Source: Camillea tinctor (taxonomy: Eukaryota > Ascomycota > Sordariomycetes > Xylariales > Xylariaceae). Taken from it: a DNA stretch of 64,000 nucleotides. Every line of letters begins with the position of its first letter. Position 1 is the stretch's first letter. The notes beneath the pieces are model-generated. The model did not search any database, was not told the DNA's origin, and saw nothing but the letters and a program-made list of their open reading frames with translations. Location: positions 1 through 64,000 of the forward strand of contig MU394134.1 of the NCBI GenBank assembly GCA_022578605.1, in the 5' to 3' direction. The translations under genes and the position numbers were made by a program. Shown here in pieces: positions 24,952 through 37,661 of the stretch.

Positions 24952-25200
24952 ATGGATCAAACCCGAATGTGCGTTTGCCGCAATCCACTCTGCCATGTGC
25001 TAATGATGTACTTTATCGTCAGTAATTTCTTTAATGAGCTCTCCAAGGTTTCATCGACTATCGACAGATCTGCTAAAGATGGCAGAACGCCTCCGGCGAC
25101 GTGGTTGGATAGTCCGAGTTTATTAGGAGATGTGAAAATTTCCTTCTCGTGTTCTGCGTACTTTAAATGCACGAACCGTCCCTATAAGCTAACCCCCTAA
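24952..25200 (+). CDS. Candidate small spliced gene, unknown function
   Basis: ATG at 24952 begins MDQTRI if an intron is removed at about 24969-25020 (donor GTGCGT, branch-like GCTAATGA, acceptor CGTCAG). The spliced frame continues as NFFNELSKVSSTIDRSAKDG and ends at TAA 25198-25200, about 64 residues in total. Splice signals are good for so short a gene. The product matches no family I know and could be the broken 5' end of a longer gene. An unspliced frame of 82 residues also exists. Confidence 0.3.
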   Translation: MDQTRMCVCRNPLCHVLMMYFIVSNFFNELSKVSSTIDRSAKDGRTPPATWLDSPSLLGDVKISFSCSAYFKCTNRPYKLTP

Positions 25201-27005
25201 TTGCCCTCACCGCAACTGAAGAAGATGGTCAGAATGACCGTCCAGGCTGGCTTGGCCGAGGCTGACTGGGATGAGGCTTGACTTTGACAAGTTGGCACAA
25301 TGTAGAAAGCCTGCCGACATAGCTTGATCCTAGCACTACACTATCACTAGTTACATACGCAGCTGTTTATTAATGCCCGTAATGACGAAAATCGATCATC
25401 GGCGTGAATAGTTGAGAATAGATCACTAGACTCCCGCTATATGAGCTGGTATATCCCTGTCCACAGTCACGGGTCGACGATGTGTCCGATCTTTGTCGAA
25501 GAAGAGAATCGGCGGCGGCCTTTCTTATTGCTTGCCTATGCTTCAGCTCTCTGTTCTTCTAGGCTATTGTAGCTCTAGGTTAATGCCATGTTGAACAAGG
25601 CAAATTTCCCATGCGGCTCCTGACGTACCACATGGCCAAGATGATAAACAAAGCCACAGCCATAGCTTTCCCACCATCGGTGATCTATCAAACCTAATTC
25701 TCTACCTAAATGCTCATCGTCGTGCTAAACCGCTTCGTCATACTGCTTAGCATCCTCATCACGAACTGGTCTATGAGCTCCATACACACTGTGTAAGTAA
25801 TGAGACTATGTACCCTGCTTTAAGTCTAGATCCCAGGTCGCTCCATGATGGAACCCTTTTGGTTACTCTAGGTATCCCAACCACCGTCTGGCGGCCCCTT
25901 CACTCTGCTTTCAACCCATCTGCCCGTCTACTACTTTTTTTTTTTTTTTTTTGATCGACCCGGACATGCAGGGCTTGGAGACGGCTACAGGGATACCTTC
26001 AGGGGTTTTCATATCCATGTCGATTTCTGCAAATCCCCCTGCCCCTCTTGCCGTGTTCAGGCCACCACCACGAGCAGACAAGATGATCGAGGTGGGTCGA
26101 TAGCAAGACGGGTCCTGGCATTATGTCTACATAGTTGTACATGATTTCTCACGAACTGCAAGCAAGCAAGCGGCAAGTCAACTCGCGGAAGATTTTTTAG
26201 TTTTGGTGGCTGCATCATAGTGCGGATAGTCTCGCGGCACTAATACGGGTTTGGATCTAATTTCTCTAATATTGTAAACCCTGAAAGAAGTGCAAAGTGT
26301 AGGTGCTGTGCAATAGTTAAATGAAATGCTCTGCTGTGTGCATGTATGCGGTCACATAATGTGTCCGTCCATCCGTTTATTCTGCATACCTGGTCTTGTC
26401 CCCAATTTTAATATCAAGAAAGGTCCCTTGACCTCCGTAGCATTCCACAGTCTAGGGTACATCAGAGAAGAGCCTTTACTACCCTTTACTCCCACCTGTC
26501 TATACTTCATAATATCATACGGTAACATCTTTCCTTCCGCACGGTTTTATGAGATTCTGTTTGACCCCCGGAGCTGTAAGCTGTGGGACCCTCTAGAGTG
26601 GAAAAAACGTGACTCTCCAGATTGCCATGGTCTTGTGGCATTTTCGAAACTTTTTTCCTTACTTCCCTGGTCACTCAACTTATCTTCTTTAGAATACGAT
26701 TAACGACTTGACATCACAATATACACCTTATGTTATGCTATAACGCAGGATGACCACGGTTGAGGAACACTGAGGAGGTCGACGACTTGACACACTTATA
26801 AGCACTACGGCCTAATCATTAATGGTTATACATGCCATATCTCTTGTCAAAGAACGCTCGACTATACGAAGGGGAAAGCCAGAGGAAGCCTCTGGCCTAA
26901 TCCTCGACAATCGTGTAGCATTTGTCACAGACATTCGCTGTCTAGTGCAGGGCGCGAGACGAGTATACCCCATTTATATATCTTAATCCGTTTTCGATTT
27001 CTCCA

Positions 27006-29948
27006 ATGGGTTTCTCGAAAATGGGTAACAAATCGAAGTTCACGTTTCCCGTACCGGGGCGGTCTAACAAACCGCCACAAATGCCAAACCTATCTATCTC
27101 AACACCTCTCACAAAAGCTCAGAAGATATTAGGGACAGGGACACTCAGCATCGATGCATCGCCTACTTTATCGAGAGAACCTGGCCGGTCGTGGGAGACG
27201 GGCTCGAACAGCGGCATAAGCATATCGATATCCGAGAGCACCACAAGCCACTCCACGATGGATACAGGCTATGGTATCACGGACGAAGATGAGGTTTCTG
27301 GAACGAGCCGCAGCAGAGGCATGTGGGAGCAGGAATCGGAGATCATCCCGCGACAAATCTCGAGCACACACAGTCACAGGGCGAGGCTGAAGGGATTAAC
27401 GGGCAAGAAATCATCACTTACTATCGGCGGTGACTACCAAGACGATACAACAGACGACTCTTACCCACCCCGGCGTGGGTCGAACTCAACTATATGGACT
27501 CATTACGAGCCATCGAAGATGCCGTTATCAATATCACAGCAGACTTCTAACTCGGCCATGGCGAAAGGACCACCTCCTTCGAAGGTCAACTCACTTTTAG
27601 ACGCAAATGGGAATTATTTGACGGCTAAGAAGAAGAAACCTGGCAGACTTGATCTCTCCATACTAAGGTCGAGATCCAGGAATCGCAAGGACCAGAACAC
27701 ATCAACTCTGGCGCCTGGGCCTGTTCTAGGAAATAGTTATATCACGAAGTCTCCATCATTCATGTCGCAGTCGCCGATGGGGTCGACATCTGCTTATGAT
27801 TTGAACCAAAAGCTTTCCCAGAAGGGCTCTCATAAGGCATCATCAACTCTTGACGTAAGAGGCATAGGGACGAGCCACTCAGCGGGAAACCAGGATACTG
27901 GTGGCTTACAGCAGCTTTACGACCATTATGAGAAAATGTCCTTCGGAGACTCAGCTATGGACGGGGAGGAAGAGGATGACATCGATGCTCACCCGCAATA
28001 TCTAGAGCCTCGCACATACACTCCTAACACATCAACTCCAGACCTCATGCCCTTGTCATACCCAACCGTCAGAGACCAAGGATCTCACTGGAAGCACTCT
28101 CGAACGGATACACAAGATAGCCGAGTGACCGCAATACGATCTGATACGCCGAACACGCTGCAAATGTACAAGAAAGACTACCCGGCCAGCGTATCGAGTC
28201 GTCACACCCGCACATCCAAAGCTACGCCATCGACTAGAAGTATTATAGAATCCGACCGGCAACAAAACAGCGTCCTTTCACTTACTGATTCGGAATCGGA
28301 AGATGAACTTCTCAGTTCCGCATCAGTCAGGTCACCGCCATACCACGAGAATACTTCCCGCGACGACTTGAGCATATCTTCAGATCAAAGACAGTTCAGC
28401 ACCGCCCGGCGACCTACCGCTGCATCTCGAGGAACAAACAGCGCGAGATCATCTATATATGGGCAGCTGAATGAACACCTCGCTATCCCTCGTAGCTCAT
28501 CACGTTCGCAAACAACCCGCACTACATCAAATATTGCATCCCACCCTAACCAGCCCTCATCAGGTGCCATTGTGTCGCATCACACGCAACCTGCACCTAC
28601 ACAGGTGCCAGATATCCGGTCTTCTATCCGATCGGCTGAAACCGCCCGCTCAGCTTCATCTTTTGGGGATTACCGAGAGTCTGGGTTCAGCATCAAAGAA
28701 GCGAAAGCTATTGCCTTGAAGCCCCTAGCCTCGACAGCTGAAGCTGCTTCGTCTGTACAAGTACCTGGGACTCCCACGAGTCTGGAATTCGGCAGCTCAG
28801 CCCGAAATCCGAGTCATCGCATATCGAGCAGTTCTCATGTGTCTGACCAACCCACCCCGCCGCTTTCCCCCAACAGTGTGGAGTTCTATATGAGATCGCC
28901 CGAGTCGATACGAAAAGAGTCGATTGCAAGCGAATCTGGCAGTGTAAACAATGCACGATTCATGGCTGTAACAAGGCAGGAAGAGATGCTGCTTGCGGCG
29001 CTACGCATGAAGCGGGCGAAGATGCGGGAGACTATCATTTCCGAGAATGGGGAGGATGGGAGTCGTCCGGCTAGTGCTTCTAGTAACCTAAGTGGCAATA
29101 GGAAAGTTTCGGGGGAAAGACAGAGTATTATTGCATCGAGGGAGGGGATGGACTCTCGCGCTAGCTCGAGAGCTCAAGTGCTGGCGTCGCGGATGTCCAT
29201 GCGGGACCAATCAACCGAGAGAAGCAACCACAGATACAGCCAACAAGGTAGCCATTCCAAGGGAACTCGTATTACTGACGCCCGGCCGTCGACTACCCGC
29301 AGCAGCCCAGGAAGCAAATCTCGAAGCTCCATGCTGTCTGCTGCTCCCACGAGCTCTCCTCGATCCCAGCCAGCCTCCAAGTCGCGACACGAGCGCGTTC
29401 TTCTCTACCTTGACCAGCCCGTCGACCACCTGAACACGATCGACACAACCGAGCCGAGCCCAGACCTCAGCGAGCTCATGGATAGCGACCAGGAGTATCT
29501 GTCAGGCGACCGACGTTCGAACTCTCGCACAAGCCACAGTGGCAGCATATATGGGCACTACAACAGTAGCAGCCGTCGCGCAAGCGGACAGGGCCGGCTA
29601 GACTCGAGCCCTATGAGCGCAGGGCGTAGCAGCAGCCCACTGCGGATCATGAACAGCTTGGAGGACGTGCCGGAGGTACCGCTGGAGCATCTAGAGGAGA
29701 CGGAAGACTTTGACGAGACGGATGCCGAGGAGGACGATATCGATCTCGACGACTTCCCCGCCGTTATTCGCCAGCCGCTTATCCAGGAGAAGGAGATCCC
29801 GCGCCCCGAAAGCACCACCCCGTGCGCCTCCGCGGACGGGCTTCTACACCCCTCGAGCGCGGGACACATCCGCAACAAGAAGAGCGACGTCAGACTTAGC
29901 GCTGTTGGAGTCGCTTCGCCTATCCCGTGGTGGGGTGACGACGACTGA
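27006..29948 (+). CDS. Large serine-rich conserved fungal protein, unknown function
   Basis: A single exon of 980 residues with no stop. Composition is strongly Ser/Thr/Arg-rich and mostly disordered, with many possible phosphorylation sites. Ordered-looking parts are the N-terminus (KFTFPVPGRSNKPPQMP, about 11-27), a basic block KKKKPGRLDLSILRSRSRNR (about 207-226), and a short charged helix at about 651-676 containing TRQEEMLLAALRMKRAKMR. I have seen this helix type in other uncharacterised filamentous fungal proteins. An acidic segment (ETDAEEDDIDLDDFPAVI) at about 902-919 precedes the C-terminus. A second ATG at 27021 is an alternative start. No enzyme motif or membrane segment is visible. 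The length and Ser-rich codon pattern make a chance frame very unlikely. Confidence 0.8.
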   Translation: MGFSKMGNKSKFTFPVPGRSNKPPQMPNLSISTPLTKAQKILGTGTLSIDASPTLSREPGRSWETGSNSGISISISESTTSHSTMDTGYGITDEDEVSGTSRSRGMWEQESEIIPRQISSTHSHRARLKGLTGKKSSLTIGGDYQDDTTDDSYPPRRGSNSTIWTHYEPSKMPLSISQQTSNSAMAKGPPPSKVNSLLDANGNYLTAKKKKPGRLDLSILRSRSRNRKDQNTSTLAPGPVLGNSYITKSPSFMSQSPMGSTSAYDLNQKLSQKGSHKASSTLDVRGIGTSHSAGNQDTGGLQQLYDHYEKMSFGDSAMDGEEEDDIDAHPQYLEPRTYTPNTSTPDLMPLSYPTVRDQGSHWKHSRTDTQDSRVTAIRSDTPNTLQMYKKDYPASVSSRHTRTSKATPSTRSIIESDRQQNSVLSLTDSESEDELLSSASVRSPPYHENTSRDDLSISSDQRQFSTARRPTAASRGTNSARSSIYGQLNEHLAIPRSSSRSQTTRTTSNIASHPNQPSSGAIVSHHTQPAPTQVPDIRSSIRSAETARSASSFGDYRESGFSIKEAKAIALKPLASTAEAASSVQVPGTPTSLEFGSSARNPSHRISSSSHVSDQPTPPLSPNSVEFYMRSPESIRKESIASESGSVNNARFMAVTRQEEMLLAALRMKRAKMRETIISENGEDGSRPASASSNLSGNRKVSGERQSIIASREGMDSRASSRAQVLASRMSMRDQSTERSNHRYSQQGSHSKGTRITDARPSTTRSSPGSKSRSSMLSAAPTSSPRSQPASKSRHERVLLYLDQPVDHLNTIDTTEPSPDLSELMDSDQEYLSGDRRSNSRTSHSGSIYGHYNSSSRRASGQGRLDSSPMSAGRSSSPLRIMNSLEDVPEVPLEHLEETEDFDETDAEEDDIDLDDFPAVIRQPLIQEKEIPRPESTTPCASADGLLHPSSAGHIRNKKSDVRLSAVGVASPIPWWGDDD

Positions 29949-32900
29949 GCGAGCGAACGTCGTCTATATCACAACTCATTTGTTTTTTCTAGCCTTCCTG
30001 TACCTTACCTACAAGTAAGGGAGATGAGCAACAGGATGACAAGGAATGGATTCATTTGTCAGGAGATTCGACTTTAAAACTTATACCCGAATAATCAGCC
30101 CACACCCTTTTTTCCTTGACTCCATACTTTTCCCTGTCATCATCACTACCTATCTACTTAAAGATTTGTGTTTTTTTATCATTTCTTATTTTTTTTTTCC
30201 CTCTCTCGACAATCAACAAGCAACACGGGGACGACTCGAATCCGATTTAGATAAAACGGTCACACGGCAAACGGGTTTTTATTTTATTAATGGATAGGAA
30301 AGGGAGGGAAAGCGAAAGATATTATCAACAGTCACTACACTTATGTATTCCCCATCAGCACTTCCTCACTCGGACTGCTATGTATGACGGACTGCCGACT
30401 TAATAACCGAGATCTTATTTCTTTTTATATCTTTGTTTTTATTCCCTTGAGTCAACTATTGTCTTTCTGTTCACGCGGAAGAGCGCGGTCTGGGTTCAGA
30501 TGAGATGTGCGAAACGAACTTATTTTTTTACTGATTTATTTTCTTTTATTCCCCTTTTCTTGAAGCAACTTATTACCTGCCTATCTCACTACATGTATCA
30601 TTACCTAGCCAGAGGAACAACAGCAAAAAGCCACTTTCATACTCAGTGGTCACCTGCTTCCCTGATTTCACACACATACATACTCGCCGTATATTGTCCA
30701 GAGGAGTCGCTTCAACTTAGTTAAGAGGCCTGGAAAAGGTCAGGGGGCATCATGTAATAATTCTAGTGTGGATAGAAAGAAAAAGGCAGTGGGTATCATA
30801 CGATAGATACAAGGGAGGAGATATAAAGAAAGCTTTTGGGTGAGCAAAAAAAAAAAGGAAAAAAAGGACGAAACGATACCAATACAGGTAGCAAAGAGGA
30901 AATATTCATGTCGAATACGTATTTTTCAAGCGTACCATTATGAAAACCAAAGAATTATATTTTTTCATGATTACTATCAACCTCTCTAGCTGTGCCGCAT
31001 TCGATTTCCGCTGTGGCGGGAGTGTACCATGATATTTGTGTCAGGACACGATTGTTACCTCCGAAGCAATAGCGTCGTCGCTTTTTACAACCCCATTATT
31101 TGACGAATACGACGAAATCTTAAAAGTGACGCCGTCTCCTTTTTAAACCTAGCCGTCGCTAATAACGAATCCCACCAAGCATGGGACCCACGAACCCGAC
31201 CCGGCCGAGGCTGTGTAAATCAATTAACCTATTTCGATGAATGGGAACATTGTCTCCGGGGGAAATCCAGAGAGTCCTCCCTAGACCACATACATAGTAC
31301 TTCTCCTATGCACGCGTGGCGCGCGCGCTACTGTATGCGCGTGAACGTACAAACCTAATGACATGCAACTGGGAGGATGGAGTGATAGGTATGGGAAGAG
31401 CCTCGGTGGTTGGTGCTTCACATTAGGTTTAGTCATGAATGAACCAAAGGGGGAGATGGCGTTGCGAGTCTTCGTCGTCATTGTCTTTGCTCCTTTTCTT
31501 TTAATCTCAACTAACCTAGCTTCTCGGAGCTCCCGTATCACCTAGCCCTTCCCATACCTTTCGCATCCGACTCACCGGTACGCGCTACGGAACATGGCGG
31601 CAGGGGAGGGCCAGGCTGAAATTTTCAACTAATTGCTTTCCTTTGCGCGTACAGTTAGGAAAGTTCAAGGTCTTTGAGATAGCTCCAGAGCCGAATGCCG
31701 AGATATCTTCGATTCCGCTGATGTAGTAAGCTCCTAAATTCCCCCCTTCCTCAAATTCTTACAGGGCTGTGGGAGAAAGAAGAGAAGAACAAGCCAGGCT
31801 GCTTGGATGACGACTAGACACGTTGACAATGTTAATTGGACATATCCGCCATAGCTAGTGAGTTACCAAAACCAAGGCAGAAGAATCCCCCAGAAGTCCG
31901 AACAATGATGAAAATCTAAGAACAGAGAAGGAGGGAAAAAAAAACCTGTTGTTGATACATCGAGACCTGCATTCTGGGTCCCGCCTTTGCTCGATTGAAC
32001 GTCACCGCTAGCAGAGAGGGCTCACCTCTGCATGCATATGTTCTCGCAGCCGGGGGCATGTCCACTGCAAGCCATCAATCTGCCGCTAAGTGGGCTCCTG
32101 GAGCGTATGAGATGCAGTAGTGAGAGAGCTCCAGGCCGAGCTAAGTCTAGAATGTGTAAGTCATTCATGGATTCAACACTAGCATTAGCAGGAAAAGTTA
32201 CATATACTAGTAGGGTATGTAGGTCATGTATGTATGTACCCATGATATAGTGCATACATACAGGACATAATACTAGCAAGATGCCTACGCATAATGAGAT
32301 CGATCTTGGGAAATAGAACTGCTAAATTAGTGTAGTCGTTGGTTTATGTGATGTGATCTTGATCGCGGTGTCTAGATCGTGGTAATTTTATAGATGTCAT
32401 GCGTGCTAGCAGCTTGTTCACTAATCTGCGATGAAGTGCGCGTAGTATAAGCAGTGTACTAGTTAGTTAATAGAACCTAATAGAGCCTGATGTCTAGTAT
32501 GTCTAATTCTACTACAGTTACCAAATTCGTAGGAAGTAGTTGATCATCGTACGAGAATTAGCAGAGAGCTGCTCAGGTCTCTCTCTTGTGTCTACTTTGC
32601 CTTGATGATTTGATGCTATAGACGTAGTAACACCCCGTCTGTGCTGTTAGAGACACAGCAGGGAATATATAAACTATTTGAACAAACGAATGTTGAAGGA
32701 TACCCTAACCTATATATGTAGTAGGGGATGAGGATTTCGAAACATGACCGGTTCGAGGTAATCGAAGAACGTCACCTCGTTGCGCACCAGCCAGGACGGG
32801 TTAAAAAGAAAAAGAGGGTCACGCCTTGGAGGTGTGAAGATCCTGTCTCCTTTCGGGGGTGACAAGTTACACGGCTGCACGGGGGCTTGAACGCCACCAG

Positions 32901-34877
32901 AGACGGGTTTCCCTGAAGATCATCCGGGGAGGAAGGGGGGAAGTGTGCCGGGCCAAGAAGGACAAGAATTACAAAAAGTAAATAGCTTCCTCTGTTCAAC
33001 AGTTTTACAAAATTAAGCCTTGTTTTGACGTCGGGAGATCGAACGAACGAACAGACGAACAAACAGACAAGGACGGAAAACGCTCGAGCCTCCCCTTTTC
33101 TCTTCCCTGCCCGTACCTATAGGTATACTACAATATTCGCTGCCATACTCCGTACATGCATCCATACATATAGATGGCCTGCTTAACTTGTCTTACCTAA
33201 CGAGTGCAACCCCGGCAAGGCTCCTCGTTTTACCCAAGGTGAGGTCATACCGACGATGATTATTCCTCAGTTGGGTCATATACCGAAACTCCGATATGAC
33301 TAGGTGAAAAATATTGTTTCTATTTATTTCCTTGCACATTTTTAACCAAGGTCTTATGACATGTAACTTGCAGACTTACACGAGGACCAAGTATAAAGCA
33401 TCATATAAAAATTATGTTTCCAAAAGGAGAGAAAAGAGCAAGAAAAGGGGGCCAGAGGGGGCCGGGGTGTGTAACTATATTTGTTCTCCCTTTTTTTTTT
33501 TTGCTGCAAGACACTGGCATTTTCCAAGCTGGGGGTTAGGTAGTGTAACAAGCTGACAAGGTACCTATTATCTCTTTTTCTTCTTATTATTCTTTTCTTC
33601 AACGTGTTATTGTCATTCAACATTCTCTCGACTGGGATCCGGATCCGTCTGTCAGAAGACGGGACTTCGATGCAGATAAATTGGTAGAACAAATAGGCAG
33701 CCCTGGAGGCTGCTTTGTTGGCAGATCGAACGACGATTGATATCATTTGGCATGATTTTTTATTAATTAATAAGATGTTGACGCGTATACCCAGAATGTG
33801 TTAACTATCAATAGTATGGAGGTTTTTAGACTTACACTACCTACCTAACTAAGTTATACTGTAACCTGTATACTTGACTTGCATCTCTTTGAGTATCTAC
33901 ATCACCCAAGCCAAGCATATACATGTGCATTCTTGTTTTTTCTTTCTTTCTTTCTTTCTCTTTTTGTGTAGGTATTATATTCACATATGCTTGCACTTTG
34001 AGGGACTTGATTATAAGGTGATGTTCTAAATTAATATCAGATTGATCACTTAACTTGATGTGTTCTATGACGCGGTTATCTATAAGTCAATATCCTTAGG
34101 TTAACAGGATGGTGGTACATGTTGATGTCACTAACATGCGCTAAACTCATTGAACCTTGGTGCTGTAATGGTGCCGGGGCCCCAGGACAGAAGGAGGGGT
34201 TAAAGGCTTTTAATAGTTGAAAATAAGAACGTTTTGAGCTTACACAGAAAAGGTCCGTCCAACGCGGGGGGGGGGGTTCTTTTTACTTTTTTTTTTTCTC
34301 AATTCCTTGCTTTTCAATGCTTCCATTGGTGAGTTTAAAATGCAACATATCAATTTGAAGCAAAAAGGGAAAATAAACTTTATTCTTTTTCTAGTTTAGG
34401 TAGGTCTGGTACTTCTTAATTATTTCTTCTTTCTTTTTTTCTATTCTTCTCTTCCCCAATTTTCGCCAACACTTACCAACCTTCATTTTTATTCTGTATT
34501 TTTTATTATTCCTCCACCACCACCAACACCACCACTATATCTCCACCGTCGGTACCCATCTTATCACCAACAACGTCATTCTCACAATTTACACAAAGAA
34601 CCACCTCCTTGCAAATATCAATACAGTCTTGCATTCTCTATTTCTTTTCCTTTTCTTTCTTTCTACCCCCTTCTCCTGTCTTTTCAAACCCCAGCAATTA
34701 ACTAGCAGGTCAGCCAAACCGTTTAAAGTACCTCGTAGGAAACTCAGCAGCAAGAAGGGATAGGCGTATCATTGAAGCTTGTACATGGTCGCATTACGTT
34801 ATTCGACTGGGTGGGTCGATTCGAGAAGGACTACGAGCCTGTGACTCTGCCGATAATTCAAATCTCGAGATCCCATC
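29949..34877. other. Intergenic region of about 4.9 kb
   Basis: No supported gene. The first 700 bp are T-rich and probably 3' untranslated and flanking sequence of the serine-rich gene. A GC-rich alternating purine/pyrimidine patch (CGCGTGGCGCGCGCG) lies at about 31313-31330 and a TTTC run at about 33940-33960. The last 500 bp before 34878 are pyrimidine-rich with ACC triplets, fitting the promoter and leader of the nucleotide-sugar transporter. Confidence 0.55.
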
Positions 34878-36460
34878 ATGGCTCTTCTCGATGCGCCTGT
34901 TCCGCAGCCCATGGGCGGTCCAATGGTTCTGGGCATGCCGCTGAAACAGGTCTCGCTCATAACTGTACGTGAACTGATGATCTATTCTCATTCTACCTGT
35001 CTTGTCTCTAGGCCAGCTCCAGCGCTCCGGCTAGCAAAGCAGATAGCTAACCATTGTGCTTAACCTGTAGCTCACTTTTCAAAACTCGGCCCTCATTCTG
35101 ATCATGCACTACTCCCGAATGATGCCCCCAAGCGGCGACCACCGTTACTTCACCTCCACCGCTGTGCTCTTGACCGAAGTCATTAAGCTTACCATCTGCC
35201 TTACCTTTGCCATCTACGATGTGTCGCGGAGTCTCGCCCCTTCCACTCCCGCTACCGTCATCTTCGAGCAGATCTACAACTTGGTCTTTTCAGGCGACAG
35301 CTGGAAGTTAGCCATACCTGCTACTTTATACACCCTCCAGAACACCATGCAGTATGTCGCCGTAGGGAACCTGGATCCGGTACACTTCCAGATTCTGTAC
35401 CAGCTCAAGATCCTCATGACCGCTGTTTTTACTGTCACCATGCTCGGGAGAGCTATCTCCCCCAAGAGATGGATTGCCTTAGTCATTTTGACTGTCGGTG
35501 TTTCCATTGTCTCCATCCCCTCGACCGACCCTAAGGATGGCTCTTTTATGCTCCACGACATGACCGACCATTTCTTCCCCCGATCCGTACATGAGCTTGG
35601 CCAGATGACTAACGGCATGGGTGAGGTGGCACGGGAGCTGACCAAGCGAGGTCTGGGCGGCCTAGCAGAAGTTGGTGATGCCCTCACGAAGCGATCGGCC
35701 ACGTACGAGGGAATCGAAGAGGACCAGAATGCCACGCCGGCCATGAGCTACTCGATTGGACTGTCTGCAGCACTGGCCGTTGCCACGCTCTCCAGTCTAA
35801 CTGGGGTCTATTTTGAAAAGGTTCTGAAGGATTCTTCGACCTCGGTCTCCATCTGGATCCGAAATATTCAGCTGTCTTTCTATTCGCTATTCCCCGCCAT
35901 CATTGTTGGTATAGCTTTTAAGGATGGTCAGGATATTATTCAGCACGGTTTCTTCGACGGCTACAACTGGGTCGTGTGGACATTGATTCTGCTTCAGGCG
36001 TTTGGCGGCGTGCTTGCCTCGCTCTGCATCAACTACGCCGACAATATTGCCAAGAACTTTGCCACAAGCATTAGCATCATCATTAGCTTCTTGTTTAGTG
36101 TCTGGTTCTTCAGCTTTAGGGTGACGTTGACGGTAAGTGAAGTGGCAGGAATGAGATCATCTTCGAACCCCCACCCGACTAACAAACGTATAGTTCCTGC
36201 TAGGGACGACTTTGGTCCTCACATCAACGTTCCTTTATTCTGGACCTGATCGAAAGCGTGGCCGACCGCCACCCATCAATATCGTGAACTACGAGAAAAC
36301 AACGATCGACCCGATGAATACGCCTCGTTCGAATGATCGGCTAGTCGTCCCGAACCCAATGGAGAACATGAAAGGCCTAGGTCTTTCCACGTCCCGTCCG
36401 TCGTCGCCACTACGGTACCACGTGCGTACCCCAACGACACAGAAGAATCGAGAGGAGTAA
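34878..36460 (+). CDS. Golgi nucleotide-sugar transporter (UDP-galactose/UDP-GlcNAc type, SLC35A)
   Basis: Three exons are 34878-34964, 35071-36132 and 36194-36460, all joined in phase 0, giving 471 residues. Order of family motifs: VSLITLTFQNSALILIMHYS (first membrane span, rebuilt across intron 1), FTSTAVLLTEVIKL, TLYTLQNTMQYVAVGNLDP, FQILYQLKILMTAVF, GVYFEKVLKDSS, IWIRNIQLSFYSL, QAFGGVLASLCINYADNIAK and FATSISIIISFL. These are hallmarks of SLC35A antiporters that exchange UDP-sugars for UMP across the Golgi membrane; about ten membrane spans are expected. A loop of some 60 residues near 160-230 is longer than in animal members. The tail after the last span is polar and about 70 residues long. 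The exact sugar (galactose is the usual annotation) cannot be fixed from sequence. Confidence 0.9.
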
Positions 36461-37661
36461 ACTCCTAATCCGGAGACGACATGTACGCACCATAGAATGT
36501 GGTGACCACTAGGAATTCATTTCTAGTCTATGCTTTGTTCATTGGAACAATGAGCATAGGGAGGTATTCCCTACAGTTTGTATATTATTCATCTTTTTGC
36601 AACCGGCTAGATACGGAGCATTACAGGATACTTTGAGCAATCTTCGGATATGCATGCGAAGAGAAAAGGAGGCATTGAGTAGGTACATGGCAGGAAAAGA
36701 TTCTTTGGGAGGGGTTTTGTTTTTCGGTTGAAATTTATGCAAAAAGAGGCACATGAGAACATGTCTGAGGGCGAGACTAGTGCAATGAGCACTGGCATCT
36801 TTTCCAAGTTCTGGAACTGGTAAGATGGGATATATAAACGGATAGGAGATACCAATGAATGATTGATGATTAGTGCAAGGCAAATGGAAATCTTTTGATA
36901 AGGAGAGGAAAAGAGGGGGATATTAAAAAAAAGGGGGAAAAAAGAAAAGGGGGGAAAGGTGGGATTGGATTGCTTAAGCACTAGATGCTATGCATACCTA
37001 CCTTATTATATTAAAAACACACTGGGTCTTTTTTGAATGGTATATGCGAAGACATATTGCATGCAGGATGAATTGAGTTGTGTAACTGAGAAGCTCGGCA
37101 GGCACCTTTTTTCTTTTCTTTTTCAGAATGTCCCTATCTTGGCACGGCAATGCGGATGTTCGTTCTACAAGTAGCACCTGCTGATAATGCATTGCAGCAA
37201 TTCCCTCTAGATTTCTGCCTACCTGGTAGATAGGACTTTTTGAGTTTGTACAACCTATCTAGGTTAAGGTTACTGCTTAGAGGTTTCATCCCCTTAGATG
37301 GGGTCAGCTAGATCAATGACCGAGCGACGCTGATGGAAAGAGCGTAAGATATCTACCTTCCTTAGATATAACTCACTCCTAGGCAGTAGTAGACTACCCA
37401 GGCAGGTAGGTCGGTTTATGTCATTGACCTTTTCAGTCCTTTCCCTTCCCCTTTTTCTTCTCAACCAGGTTTCCCACTTTTCCTCCATCGTCAACACTTT
37501 CATCTCACCCCTTTACTACATCGTCTTTCATCCAAAATGTCAACACCAACAGAGAGACCATAGTTATCTTCTTGTATAATACATTTACAAGATCATCTAT
37601 TATAAGTAAATAATGTATCTTTCTTAAACTCTCTATAAAGATAGATTATTGTGTTACCGCC
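36461..37661. other. Intergenic region between the transporter and mer3
   Basis: About 1.2 kb holding the transporter 3' flank and the mer3 promoter. Poly-A/G-rich stretches occur at about 36890-36960. No gene or repeat of note was seen. Confidence 0.6.

Larger units (their letters stand above)
19035..27005. other. Gene desert of about 8 kb
   Basis: No full gene is supported. The first kilobase is pyrimidine-rich with a TTTC run (about 19385-19412), probably the 3' flank of the YTH gene. A run of CTAC/GTAC tetranucleotides lies at about 20440-20495 and a T18-20 run at about 25933-25952. Two weak protein-like traces, at 22093-22196 (minus) and 24952-25200 (plus), are listed separately. No transposon ends or long inverted repeats were found by eye. 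Confidence 0.5.

Noticed and set aside
27006..27035. N-myristoylation signal at the start of the serine-rich protein
   Set aside because: Neither MGFSKM nor the alternative MGNKSK has Ser/Thr at position 6, as the consensus needs.
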